DNA of 64,000 bases, taken from an uncultured Blastocatellia bacterium. Its GTDB lineage: Bacteria > Acidobacteriota > Blastocatellia > Pyrinomonadales > Pyrinomonadaceae. The notes under the pieces were generated by a model. That model was not told where the DNA came from and made no database searches. It saw only the letters and a program-made list of their open reading frames with translations. Each line of letters begins with the position of its first letter. The stretch's first letter is position 1. Of the stretch, positions 1-8,894 are shown piece after piece. The stretch lies in contig CAMLLD010000003.1 in assembly GCA_946480785.1 (NCBI GenBank), forward strand, positions 75,124 to 139,123. Direction: 5' to 3'. The position numbers were made by a program, and so were the translations under genes.

Positions 1-1
1 T

Positions 2-175
2 CTGTTCCTTACTTCAAAGAACCAGCAAGACATCTCAATTCTGACGGCCTACGAATTAGGTGCCACAGTTACGCCTTTGGACGAATCACCACAGTTTGAA
101 AAATACCGAGGCGTTGCAGAAAGCCTGCTGCTGCAAAACGTACAAGATGCACTAACCAAATCTTCACCTTACTAG
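2..175 (+). CDS. C-terminal end of an unidentified protein (cut by window edge)
   Basis: An open frame enters from the left edge and ends at a TAG at 173-175, giving the last 57 residues of a protein. The tail reads as ordinary soluble sequence (for example YELGATVTPLDESPQFEKY) without a membrane segment or a motif I recognise. It stops 26 bases before the next gene, which has its own ribosome binding site, so the two may be co-transcribed. The frame could be chance, but the composition looks like coding sequence. Function unknown. Confidence 0.5.
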   Translation: MFLTSKNQQDISILTAYELGATVTPLDESPQFEKYRGVAESLLLQNVQDALTKSSPY

Positions 176-201
176 TTGACATCAAAAGTTGGAGGACGAC
201 T

Positions 202-1716
202 ATGTCCGCTGTCCTCATAAATCGCATTGCTCAAGTCCTTCTGTTCGGCGTCTGGCTAATTATCATTGCTATTGAATTCACGTCGACCGTCGCGTCTTCT
301 CAAAGCTGCAACAACCCGACATACAGTAATCCCATTACCATAACCGTCAATAGTTGGGTTACTCGTACTCAAGTTACCGTGCAGATCGATGACACGTTTT
401 CCGGCGACAGAGCAGCGGGGCTGCAGGCTGGTAATGAGAAATGGAATAATCCCGCGTTGGTCACCTGTTCAGGCGTAAGCTTTACTGGCTTTCAGCGAGT
501 TGCTATCGCTCCCGAGGATTATGAGGAAACGCCGCCAGCTGGACGTCTTATTTGGCAAAATGATGACCCTGAGAATGGTAAAAACGGAATTGTCTTGGCC
601 GAAGTCAATTCCGGAGGACGGGTCGTAGCGGCCCGAATCAAAATCCTGCCGAGCGCTGTGAATATCGCTCAGGGCACTTACTTTAACTATCTCGGGACAC
701 ATGAAGTGGGTCATACGTTTAATTTGCGCGATTGTGTCTCGACGAGTGGCTGCCAGACAGGCACAGAACCGACTATCATGCGCGGGCATTCAGATGGCAT
801 TACGTCAAGCAACACTTTCAATACCGATGGTCCAAAGGAATGCGACATACAGAAGGTGCTAGCCATTTACTGTCCGCAAACTCCTTCTCCAACCCCAACC
901 CCCACACCAATACCGACGCCACCACAAACGGAGACTGACTGCCAAAGCTGGGGTTGGGAGTGGGACTCGTTTACCAGTTCGTGTTCACCGGGTGGTGGTT
1001 TCCTCAATCCTTGTCCGGACAACTGTACGCCGGACATGTTTAGCGAACCGGGCCAGGGCGGAAACAGTTGTGTTGGACCAACCGATTTCTGCGTCTATCC
1101 GTCAGGCGGTTGCGAGAGTGGTTATGCGAATGCCGGTAACGGTTGCTGCTGCTCGTCTTTCAACTCTCCCATCCTGATCGACGTGAACGGCAACGGCTTT
1201 TCACTAACAAGTGCGGCGAATGGAGTGGACTTCGACATCAATGGCGACGGAATCAAAGAGAGACTCTCGTGGACAGCGCCAAACTCCGATGATGCCTGGT
1301 TAGTGTTGGACCACAGCAACAACGGAACGATCGACAACGGACGCGAACTCTTCGGCAACTACACACCACAAACTAAGCCGCCTTTCGGCGTACCCGCTAA
1401 CGGATTCATCGCTCTTGGCGAATACGATAAGCCTGCAAACGGCGGGAATGGAGACGGCGTGATCAACCAAGCCGACTCGGTCTTTACCCGCCTGCGTTTG
1501 TGGCGCGACGAAAACCATAACGGCATGGCGGAAAGTGCAGAGTTACATTCGCTCCGCGAGCTGCAAGTGAGCACGCTCGAATTGACTTACAAGGAGTCCA
1601 AACAGATAGACCAGTATGGCAACCAGTTTCGCTACCGGGCCAAGGTGAAGAATATACAGGGACAGCAGATGGGCCGTTGGGCTTGGGACGTGTTTCTGGT
1701 TAAGAAAACTTTGTAA
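202..1716 (+). CDS. Secreted metzincin-like metalloprotease with EF-hand-like calcium loops
   Basis: A 504-residue exported protein; the start is supported by TTGGAGGA about 10 bases upstream. An N-terminal hydrophobic segment (about residues 9-33) ending near ASSQ looks like a signal peptide. The motif HEVGHTFNLRD at about residue 167 fits the metzincin zinc site HExxHxxGxxH/D, with Asn in place of the usual Gly and Asp as third ligand. A TIM Met-turn candidate follows at about residue 193. A Pro/Thr linker (about 230-245) joins a Cys-rich stretch and a C-terminal part with DxNxxG/DxNxDG calcium-loop motifs (about 325-460). The fold and likely extracellular proteolysis are inferred from these motifs. 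Substrate unknown. Convergent with the next gene, with 15 bases between them. Confidence 0.75.
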   Translation: MSAVLINRIAQVLLFGVWLIIIAIEFTSTVASSQSCNNPTYSNPITITVNSWVTRTQVTVQIDDTFSGDRAAGLQAGNEKWNNPALVTCSGVSFTGFQRVAIAPEDYEETPPAGRLIWQNDDPENGKNGIVLAEVNSGGRVVAARIKILPSAVNIAQGTYFNYLGTHEVGHTFNLRDCVSTSGCQTGTEPTIMRGHSDGITSSNTFNTDGPKECDIQKVLAIYCPQTPSPTPTPTPIPTPPQTETDCQSWGWEWDSFTSSCSPGGGFLNPCPDNCTPDMFSEPGQGGNSCVGPTDFCVYPSGGCESGYANAGNGCCCSSFNSPILIDVNGNGFSLTSAANGVDFDINGDGIKERLSWTAPNSDDAWLVLDHSNNGTIDNGRELFGNYTPQTKPPFGVPANGFIALGEYDKPANGGNGDGVINQADSVFTRLRLWRDENHNGMAESAELHSLRELQVSTLELTYKESKQIDQYGNQFRYRAKVKNIQGQQMGRWAWDVFLVKKTL

Positions 1717-1731
1717 CGCTCCGAAGACTGG

Positions 1732-3621
1732 CTATGGTCGGAGGCGGATGCGGGCGAGGGTGTCGGTGAAGCGGCGTTGGGAACGGAGTTTGGCGAAGAC
1801 TGGATCGACCTTCAGGTTCATCAACCAGATGTCGCGCTCTTCCACCGCGCGATCCAGCCACTTGAAGGCTTGCTCCTGATCTCCGAGGCCTGCGTAAATC
1901 GCGGCCACCGTGTAAGGCGAGACATATCGCTGCGGCGGCAACTGCTGCAGATCATTAAGGACTTGCTGCGCTTCCGCTTTCTTCCCGGCCACCGCGTAAG
2001 CATGGCCCAACAGCGCGAGCATCAACGGACTGCCCGAAAGCTTCACGCCCGTCTGAAACTCGGAGATCGCTTCCGCGTACATGCCTTTCCCTTCGTACGC
2101 AAGACCCAGATAACGCCGCGCCGGAAACGAACTCGGATCGAGCTCGAGAATCTTGCGACACTGCTCGATCGCTTCGTCGTTGTGTCCTGACAAGTAATAG
2201 ATCCAGCCGAGATGCGAACTCGCTACAAACGAGAGCGGCTCCAGTTCCTGTGTTCGCTTCGCTTCGGCGATCGCTTCATCGAAGCGTTCGACCGCGACGA
2301 GATACGAGCTGTACCACTGGTGCGCCGGCGCGTAAGCAGGCTTCAACTTGATCGCCGATTGAAACTCGCGTTCGGTCTCCGCCCGATCCCAATCCCAGCG
2401 AAACTTGATGAACGCCATCGACGTGTGTGCTTCGGCTGAACTCTCGTCGATCTCAAGCGCCTTCGCGGCCGCTTCTTTCGCTTTCGGAAATCCTTCTTTC
2501 GGTTGCAGACGCCCGTAGACGACGAGCATGTTGTAACAGTCGGCGAGTCCGGCGTAAGCGGCGCTGTTGTTCGGATCGATCTCAATCGCCTGATTGAAAA
2601 ACCCGATCGCCTCCTGCAGCGCGTCGCCCGTGCGCTTGTTCCACGAGTTGCGGCCTTTCAAATAGAGACGATAAGCCTCAAGCTGCTTCTTCTCTTCGAC
2701 GTTCAGTTTCAGACGCAGATTTTCGAAGATGTCGCGCGAGATGTCGTCCTGCACCAGCAGCACGTCGGAGACTTTATGATCGTAGTGTTGTCCCCAAAGC
2801 TGCGCGAGGTTATCGAGGTCGATCAGGTCTGCCTGGATGCTGATGATGTCGCCGTGGCGGCGCATGCGGCCGGTGACGACCGCGCGCACGTTCAACTCCT
2901 GGCCGATCTTGCGCGGGTCGAGGTCCTTGCCTTTGTAACCGGCAACCACGCTGCGCGGCACGACGCGCAACTGCGGCAACTTCGAAAGACTATTGATCAA
3001 GCTCTCGGCGATCTTGTCGTTGATGTACTCGCCGTCGGGATCGGCCGACTCATCGACGAACGGCAGCACCGCGATCGATTGAATCGCGGCCGTGTTGCCG
3101 GCCTTACTCGTGAAGTACATCAAGCCGATGATGCTGAAGACGACGACACCGGCCGCCGCGATAAAGGCGGGAGTTCGCCTTCGGGCAACAACAGGAACGG
3201 GAATTTTAGGAGAGATAACGGGATCGAGCTCCGGTGACGACAACGGCGCAAACGAATCAACGGGCGACGCCGCGACCGAACCAGCGCCTCTATTCGTCTC
3301 ACTCGTTTCCGCGACAAACCGATATCCGCGACGCGGCACTGTCTCAATAAACTGCACTCCACCCGGCGTCTCGCCGAGCGCCTTCCGCAAAAGCGAAATG
3401 TTTTGAGTCAGGTTCCCTTCTTCGACAAACGTGTTGGGCCAGACACGTTTCATCAAATCGTCTTTCGCCACCACCTGCCCGCTGCTCTCCACGAGCACAA
3501 GCAGGATGTCGAAAACCTTCGGCGTGAGCGGCACGAGCTCGCCTTCGCGCAACAGCACGCGTTCCGCCACATTCAAGCGGAAACGGCCGAACTCGAAGCT
3601 GTGATTGTCCTGTTGACCCAC
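1732..3621 (-). CDS. CadC/ToxR-type winged-helix membrane regulator with TPR domain
   Basis: 629 residues starting at a GTG codon. Residues about 8-105 form an OmpR/ToxR-type winged helix (FEFGRFRLN, LTPKVFDILLVLVE, the RRGYRFV wing). A single membrane segment lies at about 150-172. A FlgO-like region follows (IAVLPFVD...ADPDGEYINDKIAE, about 180-290), then a row of TPR repeats to the C-terminus. The architecture implies a DNA-binding domain in the cytoplasm tethered to a periplasmic TPR sensor. Such fusions are abundant in acidobacteria. No target genes can be deduced from the sequence, but the gene is divergent from the small membrane protein at 3735. Confidence 0.85.
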   Translation of the reverse strand: MGQQDNHSFEFGRFRLNVAERVLLREGELVPLTPKVFDILLVLVESSGQVVAKDDLMKRVWPNTFVEEGNLTQNISLLRKALGETPGGVQFIETVPRRGYRFVAETSETNRGAGSVAASPVDSFAPLSSPELDPVISPKIPVPVVARRRTPAFIAAAGVVVFSIIGLMYFTSKAGNTAAIQSIAVLPFVDESADPDGEYINDKIAESLINSLSKLPQLRVVPRSVVAGYKGKDLDPRKIGQELNVRAVVTGRMRRHGDIISIQADLIDLDNLAQLWGQHYDHKVSDVLLVQDDISRDIFENLRLKLNVEEKKQLEAYRLYLKGRNSWNKRTGDALQEAIGFFNQAIEIDPNNSAAYAGLADCYNMLVVYGRLQPKEGFPKAKEAAAKALEIDESSAEAHTSMAFIKFRWDWDRAETEREFQSAIKLKPAYAPAHQWYSSYLVAVERFDEAIAEAKRTQELEPLSFVASSHLGWIYYLSGHNDEAIEQCRKILELDPSSFPARRYLGLAYEGKGMYAEAISEFQTGVKLSGSPLMLALLGHAYAVAGKKAEAQQVLNDLQQLPPQRYVSPYTVAAIYAGLGDQEQAFKWLDRAVEERDIWLMNLKVDPVFAKLRSQRRFTDTLARIRLRP

Positions 3622-3734
3622 TAAAACCGGCCTTTGAGAAACCTCATTGAGGAAAACTTGAGTGCCGTCTGAGGACTTCGCGTCGCCCGAATTGTAATCT
3701 CAAAACGAAAATACTCAAAGTGAAGGATCTCCCC

Positions 3735-3866
3735 ATGATCGAGAACAAAAAGTCTTCCGAGTTGGTCGAGACGTGGTTGATCTATCTGCTGAGCGCGGCC
3801 GTGGCCATCGGCGCATTTTTGCTGGTCTGGTTGATCTCAACGCTGACGGGAATCGGCTGGGCGTGA
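3735..3866 (+). CDS. Small single-pass membrane protein (43 aa)
   Basis: An ATG with AAGGA 7-11 bases upstream opens a 43-codon frame ending in TGA at 3864-3866. The N-terminal third is charged (MIENKKSSELVETW) and is followed by one hydrophobic helix (about residues 15-37, YLLSAAVAIGAFLLVWLIS). The coding sequence overlaps the 3' end of the convergent exporter gene by 30 bases. It belongs to no family I recognise. A good ribosome binding site and a clean charged-then-hydrophobic layout support a real small protein, perhaps one interacting with a membrane complex, but function is unknown. Confidence 0.55.
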   Translation: MIENKKSSELVETWLIYLLSAAVAIGAFLLVWLISTLTGIGWA

Positions 3867-5351
3867 CTTGCCGATCAGCAACCACGCACTCAACGCACTT
3901 GCCAGCGCGAGCGCCGCTGACAAGAGCATGACCACACGAAAACCGGATACAAACGCCCCGGCAACTACCTGTTTGATCGACTCGTGAGTCGCAGCGTCCG
4001 CGACGGTGGGAATTTCCAGGCCCGCCAGCCTCACGCGCTGCTCGAGTACGGAATTCTTCAACTGTTCGTCGATACTTAGCTGCCCCAACCGCACGGCGAG
4101 CTGATTACTGAACGCGTGGAGAATCACGACGCCGAACACCGCAATCGCCAGCAGGCCCGCGGTTCGCGACACGGCGTTGTTGATGCCCGAAGCCGTTCCG
4201 GCCTGTTCTTCACTGACTGAATCCATCACGGTCGTCGTGAGCGGCGCGACCGTGATCGCCATGCCCAAGCCGAGCACAAGCACGGCCGGCAAAAAGCTGG
4301 TCCAGAAGTTTCGATTGACCGCCGGCAACGCGAACAGTGCGAAACCGAGGGCTGCGACCGTCGGTCCAACCACGAGCGGCAAGCGCGCGCCAAAACGATT
4401 GATGAGACCACCCGACCAGCGCGAGAGTGAAAACATGAGGACGACAAACGGCAACAACGCGGCGCCCGCCGCGGTCGCACTGTAACCCTGCACTTGGATC
4501 AGGTTGAGGGTGAAAAAGAAGAACGTGCCGCTGAGTGCCGCGTAGAGCAAAAGCGTCAACAGGTTTGCCCCGGCGAAGTCGTGCGAACGAAACAGTCGCA
4601 ACGGCACCATCGGGTTTTTCGCGCGCGCTTCGTGAAAGACAAACAAGGCGAGGCAAGCCGCGCCGCCCGCAAGCGTGACGATCACGATCCAGTTCGAAAA
4701 GCCGAGCCGCGGCGACTCGATCAAGCCGTAAACGAGCGCGCCCAATCCGAGTGTCGCGAGCGCCGCGCCGTGCCAGTCGAGCGGACCTTGCTGATCCTCT
4801 TCGCGAGTTTCCGGCACGTGCCACACCGAGATCACGATCACCGCGACCGCGAGCGGCACGTTGAGAAAGAACACTGCGCGCCACGAAACGTGTTCGACCA
4901 GCCAGCCGCCCAACACTGGTCCAAACGCCGTCGTCATCGCCGAGAACCCCGACCATGTGCCGATCGCTTTGCCGCGCTCCTTTTCGTTGAACGACGAACT
5001 GATCAACGCGAGACTGCCGGGAACGAGCAACGCGCCGCCGATTCCCTGCACCGCGCGCGCAACGATCAGTTGTTCTATGTTTGCGGCCAGGCCGCACGCG
5101 GCTGAAGCAAGCGCAAACACGACCACGCCGATGTTGAAGATCCAGCGCCGGCCGTAGCGATCGCCGAGCGATCCGCCGACCAGCAAAAGCGCGGAGAGAA
5201 AGAGTGCGTAAGCCTCGACGACCCACTGAATGCCGATCGCGGTCGCGTTAAGATTTGTTTGCAGGAAAGGCAGCGCGACATTAACGACGGTGCCGTCAAT
5301 GAAGGCCATGCTCGAGGCGAGAATCGTAGCTGCCAGTACCCAGCGGCCCAT
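3837..5351 (-). CDS. MFS drug:proton antiporter, DHA2 (EmrB/QacA) type
   Basis: About 504 residues of multi-pass membrane protein, the right size for the 14-helix DHA2 family. The first helix has the family signature FIDGTVVNVALP, the loop 2-3 motif has GDRYGRRWIFN, and the antiporter motif C region reads ALGPVLGG-like (FGPVLGGWLVEHVSWRAVFF). I chose the ATG at 5351; a GTG three codons upstream (5360) is also possible. It probably exports hydrophobic drugs or toxic metabolites across the inner membrane using the proton gradient. There is no adjacent MFP or outer membrane channel gene. Specificity unknown. Confidence 0.88.
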   Translation of the reverse strand: MGRWVLAATILASSMAFIDGTVVNVALPFLQTNLNATAIGIQWVVEAYALFLSALLLVGGSLGDRYGRRWIFNIGVVVFALASAACGLAANIEQLIVARAVQGIGGALLVPGSLALISSSFNEKERGKAIGTWSGFSAMTTAFGPVLGGWLVEHVSWRAVFFLNVPLAVAVIVISVWHVPETREEDQQGPLDWHGAALATLGLGALVYGLIESPRLGFSNWIVIVTLAGGAACLALFVFHEARAKNPMVPLRLFRSHDFAGANLLTLLLYAALSGTFFFFTLNLIQVQGYSATAAGAALLPFVVLMFSLSRWSGGLINRFGARLPLVVGPTVAALGFALFALPAVNRNFWTSFLPAVLVLGLGMAITVAPLTTTVMDSVSEEQAGTASGINNAVSRTAGLLAIAVFGVVILHAFSNQLAVRLGQLSIDEQLKNSVLEQRVRLAGLEIPTVADAATHESIKQVVAGAFVSGFRVVMLLSAALALASALSAWLLIGKSRPADSRQR

Positions 5352-5355
5352 ATCG

Positions 5356-5420
5356 GCCACAGACTAACACGGATGACACGGATAGAACGCTGGTCCGTGT
5401 TATCCGTGTTCATCCGTGGC
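5356..5420. repeat. Imperfect inverted repeat of cacggat-type iterations
   Basis: Between the exporter start and the peptidase stop, the left arm reads gccac...aacacggatgacacggat and the right arm is nearly its reverse complement (tccgtgttatccgtgttcatccgtggc without its last bases matching perfectly). Each arm is itself built of 9-nt steps resembling cacggatga/cacggataa. Related iterations occur at 18062 and 54459. It fills the whole gap between two same-strand genes. Confidence 0.7.
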
Positions 5421-6724
5421 TAAAAAGGCTCGTCGATCGAAGCGCTCTGCTTCGTGAAAAACTTCGGCCCGTCCGCGGTGATATACAAACAATCTTCGAG
5501 ACGAATGCCAAACTCGCCGTAGATCACGATCGTGGGTTCGTCGCTGAAGCACATGCCGGGTTGAATCGGAGTCTTGTTGCCGCGCACGAAGTTGGTCCAT
5601 TCATGGCCGTCGAGACCGATGCCGTGGCCGGTGCGATGCGGCAGACCGGGAACTTTGTAATCCGGACCAAAGTCTGCATCCGTGATCACTTTGCGCGCCG
5701 CCGCATCAACGTTTTCACACGGCGTGCCAACCTTCGCCGCTGCGAAAGCCGCGTCTTGCGCCTTCTTTTCAAGGTCCCAAATCTGTCGCTGCCGATCGGT
5801 TGGTTTGCCGAACACAAACGTGCGCGTGATGTCGGACTGATAGCCCTCGACGCTGCAGCCGCCGTCCATCAACACCACGTCGCCTTCCTGCAAACGTTGC
5901 GGCGTGCTGCTGCCGTGCGGAAACGCCGTGTACTTCCCGAAGCTGACAAAGATGCCGCCCGACGTGCCGAGCGCACGAAACGCCGCCGCGCAATTGCCGG
6001 CAAACTCGCCCTGCGTCATGCCTTCCGTCATGCTGTCGCGCGTCGCTTTGTAAGCGACAATCGTCATGTCGTTCGCGATCTGCATCAACGAGATCTCCGC
6101 CGGTGATTTGTACATGCGGCCGCCGGCGGTGATCGGCGTCGCACTGACAAACTTCAACGCAGGCGCGGCGAGTCGAATGCCGTCGTAAAGAAAGAAGCGC
6201 ACGCGCTCTTCGATACCGATGGTCCCGGTGCGAATGCCGCGATCGCGAAAAACTTCCGCGACGCGTTGATAAGGGCTCTCGTCTTCCTCCCACGTGCGCA
6301 CGTCGTTGCCCATCTGAATCAGTTCGCGCGCGCGTTCTTCTTCAAACTTCGGACAGATCCACGCGAGCTCGCCGCGCGCGGGAATCACGAGGGCAAACAT
6401 GCGTTCGCTCGTGCCCCAACGCATGCCGGTGTAGTAAAACATGCTGCTGCCGGGCTCGAGATACATCGCGTCGATGCGCTGATCGCGCATGAGCTTCTGC
6501 GCCTTCTCGATGCGCGCCTTGCGTTCGTCGAGCGTGATGGGAACGACTTTGTCGGTCATGGGCCGCAAGCGACGGATTGCTTCGGGCTGCGTCGCTTGCG
6601 GCGTTGGCTCGATCGATTCGGTGTCTGCGTAAGGTGTGTTTGCGTAAGCTAAGGAACGGCCCAGCAACGTAGCGCCGGCCACACCGGCAGATAAACGGAG
6701 AAAACCTCGGCGGTCAGTACACAT
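5420..6724 (-). CDS. Tat-exported M24 metallopeptidase (Xaa-Pro aminopeptidase/dipeptidase type)
   Basis: 434 residues. The N-terminus carries a twin-arginine signal (RRGFLRLSAG followed by a hydrophobic stretch ending SLAYA), so the enzyme is probably exported folded with its metals. The C-terminal half is the pita-bread M24 fold with the expected metal ligands: Asp in DGGCSVEGYQSD and SDITRT, His in HRTGHGIG, and Glu in SDEPTI and IRLEDCLY. A creatinase-like N-terminal domain precedes it. It would remove N-terminal residues before proline, or split Xaa-Pro dipeptides, in the periplasm. It is divergent from the isochorismatase-ABC operon, which fits a peptide or amino acid scavenging locus. 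Confidence 0.88.
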   Translation of the reverse strand: MCTDRRGFLRLSAGVAGATLLGRSLAYANTPYADTESIEPTPQATQPEAIRRLRPMTDKVVPITLDERKARIEKAQKLMRDQRIDAMYLEPGSSMFYYTGMRWGTSERMFALVIPARGELAWICPKFEEERARELIQMGNDVRTWEEDESPYQRVAEVFRDRGIRTGTIGIEERVRFFLYDGIRLAAPALKFVSATPITAGGRMYKSPAEISLMQIANDMTIVAYKATRDSMTEGMTQGEFAGNCAAAFRALGTSGGIFVSFGKYTAFPHGSSTPQRLQEGDVVLMDGGCSVEGYQSDITRTFVFGKPTDRQRQIWDLEKKAQDAAFAAAKVGTPCENVDAAARKVITDADFGPDYKVPGLPHRTGHGIGLDGHEWTNFVRGNKTPIQPGMCFSDEPTIVIYGEFGIRLEDCLYITADGPKFFTKQSASIDEPF

Positions 6725-6796
6725 GGTGCAAGAAAGTACAACATCGTGGTTGAGAGTGAAAGTGGCAGCGGCTAGAATCCGTCCCGAGGATCAAGA

Positions 6797-7393
6797 ATGC
6801 CGGAAGTGAACACGGATCTACACGGCTCGGCGCCGGATAAATCGGGCGCTGCACTACTGCTGATCGACGTCATCAACGATTTCGATTTTCCCGAAGGCGA
6901 TCAGTTGCTGAAGCTCGCAATCCCGGTCGGCAAGAACATCGCGCGTCTGAAGCAACGCGCGAAAGACACCGGTATTCCCGTGGTCTACGTCAACGACAAC
7001 TTCGGCCGCTGGCGCTCCGACTTCAAAAAGATCGTCGCGCATGCCGTTGAAGAAGGCCACGGCAAAGAATTCGTTGAACTATTGCGGCCCGATGAAGACG
7101 ATTACTTCGTGCTCAAACCAAAACACTCGGGCTTCTATTCAACGACACTCTCACTGCTGCTCACACATCTCACTGCGAAGAACCTGATCGTCACCGGCAT
7201 CGCCGGAAACAATTGCGTCCTGGTCACCGCTAACGACGCATACATGCGCGACTTCAAACTCTTCGTGCCGGCTGATTGCGTTGTCTCCAACACCAACGAA
7301 GAGAACCAACACGCATTGAAACAGATGCAGACCGTCTTGAAAGCTGATATTCGTATCTCGACCGAACTGGATCTTCAGAAGATCAGTGACTGA
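6797..7393 (+). CDS. Cysteine hydrolase, isochorismatase family
   Basis: 198 residues with the three catalytic positions of the isochorismatase-like family: Asp in LLLIDVINDFDF (about residue 25), Lys in FVLKPKHSGFYST (about 100), and Cys in TGIAGNNCVLVTA (about 140). These enzymes hydrolyse amides, isochorismate or related small molecules; the substrate cannot be read from the sequence. The stop codon overlaps the GTG start of the following transporter gene by 8 bases, so the three genes from here to 9631 look like one operon. That makes hydrolysis of an imported nitrogen compound a reasonable guess. Confidence 0.85.
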   Translation: MPEVNTDLHGSAPDKSGAALLLIDVINDFDFPEGDQLLKLAIPVGKNIARLKQRAKDTGIPVVYVNDNFGRWRSDFKKIVAHAVEEGHGKEFVELLRPDEDDYFVLKPKHSGFYSTTLSLLLTHLTAKNLIVTGIAGNNCVLVTANDAYMRDFKLFVPADCVVSNTNEENQHALKQMQTVLKADIRISTELDLQKISD

Positions 7394-8894
7394 AACCCGC
7401 ACCATCCTGCTTGCCGCGGTTTTGTGCATCATAAGCGCCTGGCCCGCCAGCGCGCAGGGCGTGCTGCGTTGGGGCGCCGATCCGAGCGGCGGCGCGCCTT
7501 ACGTTTACACCGATCCCGCGAATCCCGATCGTTACATCGGCTACGAAAAAGAGATGGTCGACGCGCTCGCGGCCGCGATGAATCGCACGCCCGAGTTTGT
7601 GCCCAGCGATTGGCAAACACTCGTCTCCGCGTTACAGCGCAACTCGTTTGACGTAATCGTCAACGGGCTCGAACCCACCGGCGATCGCGCGCAACAGATT
7701 CTTTTCAGCAAGCCTTATTACATCTTTCAGCTTCAGCTCACCGTTCGCGCGAACGACAATCGCATCTCGTCACTCGCGGATTGCAAGAACCGCGTCGTAG
7801 CGACACTCGGCAACACGGCCGCTTCGCGCTTGCTCGAACAGGAACACATTCCGTGGCGCAGTTATGAAGATCCGGTTGGCGCGTATCGCGATCTCGAACT
7901 GAAGCGCATCGACGCGGTGCTGATGGACGTTCCCGCTGAAGCGTTCTACGCGCGGCCCAATCCGAAGTTGAAACCAGCCGGTCCGCCGTTTACGAAAGGC
8001 CAATACGTCATCGGTCTGCGCAAAGGCGACGAAGCGTTGAAAGCGGAAGTGGACCAGGCGATCGACAAGATCATTCGCGACGGCACGCTCGAAACGATTC
8101 TCAAAAAGTGGGGGCTCTGGAACGACGCACAAGTTGAATACGAGACGCCGATTCGCACGGGCACAGAATCGACCAGCAAGGTTGAGTACACGCAGACCAA
8201 CGCGACTTTCAACTGGAGCGAAGCGCTCTGGCGACTCACGCGTGCGGCGGGTGTTACGGTCTTTATCGCGCTCGGCTCGATGGTGATCGCGATCCTGCTC
8301 GGTCTGCCGCTCGCGGTGGGCCAGTGGAAAGGGCCGGCGTGGCTGCGCGCATTCTGCACGTTGTACGTCGAGTTCTTTCGCGGCACGCCCGTGCTGGTCC
8401 AACTGCTCTTTCTATATTTCGGTCTGCCGGTGATCGGCATCGCGATGCCCGGCTGGCTTACGGCGCTCGTCGGACTCGGTCTCAATTACGCCGCTTACGA
8501 ATCACAAGTGTATCGCGCGGCGCTGGAAGCGATTCCGGGCGGGCAGTGGGAAGCTGCGTATTCGCTCGGGATGAGTCCGACGCTCGCGTTTCGGCGCATC
8601 ATCCTGCCACAGGCGTTTCGCATCGCGTTGCCGCCGATGACCAACGACTTCGTTTCGCTGTTCAAAGACACGTCGGTCGCGTTTGCGATCTCCGTTTGGG
8701 AACTCGCGACTGCTTATCGCGAGCTCGCGAATGCGTCGGGACAATTTTTGTTGCTCGGTCTCGCGGTCTCGGCGTTTTATTTGATCATGAGTTTGCCGAT
8801 GGCCCATCTCGCGCGTTTGCTCGAGCGGCGGTTGAGTAATCGTGCTAGCGAACGCACGATTGACGAACCCGAGCCACTGGAGGTCGGCGCATGA
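7386..8894 (+). CDS. Amino-acid ABC transporter: binding protein fused to permease
   Basis: 502 residues starting at GTG. A signal peptide (hydrophobic stretch ending ASAQG) leads a periplasmic binding domain of the glutamine-binding (SBP_bac_3) type to about residue 240, including YEKEMVDAL and GNTAASRLLE. The rest is a HisM/GlnP-type permease of several helices; it has VEFFRGTPVLVQLLF and the EAA loop that contacts the ATPase (EAAYSLGMSPTLAFRRIILPQA). Such fusions deliver polar amino acids through a homodimer. The stop codon overlaps the ATPase start as ATGA. Substrate likely a polar amino acid or analogue. Confidence 0.92.
   Translation: MTETRTILLAAVLCIISAWPASAQGVLRWGADPSGGAPYVYTDPANPDRYIGYEKEMVDALAAAMNRTPEFVPSDWQTLVSALQRNSFDVIVNGLEPTGDRAQQILFSKPYYIFQLQLTVRANDNRISSLADCKNRVVATLGNTAASRLLEQEHIPWRSYEDPVGAYRDLELKRIDAVLMDVPAEAFYARPNPKLKPAGPPFTKGQYVIGLRKGDEALKAEVDQAIDKIIRDGTLETILKKWGLWNDAQVEYETPIRTGTESTSKVEYTQTNATFNWSEALWRLTRAAGVTVFIALGSMVIAILLGLPLAVGQWKGPAWLRAFCTLYVEFFRGTPVLVQLLFLYFGLPVIGIAMPGWLTALVGLGLNYAAYESQVYRAALEAIPGGQWEAAYSLGMSPTLAFRRIILPQAFRIALPPMTNDFVSLFKDTSVAFAISVWELATAYRELANASGQFLLLGLAVSAFYLIMSLPMAHLARLLERRLSNRASERTIDEPEPLEVGA

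Noticed and set aside
2503..3237. Long plus-strand frame of 244 codons inside the CadC-like gene
   Set aside because: It is a shadow of the well-supported minus-strand regulator, with no family features.
4210..5226. 338-codon minus-strand frame inside the exporter
   Set aside because: Arg-rich composition typical of an out-of-frame reading of GC-rich coding sequence.
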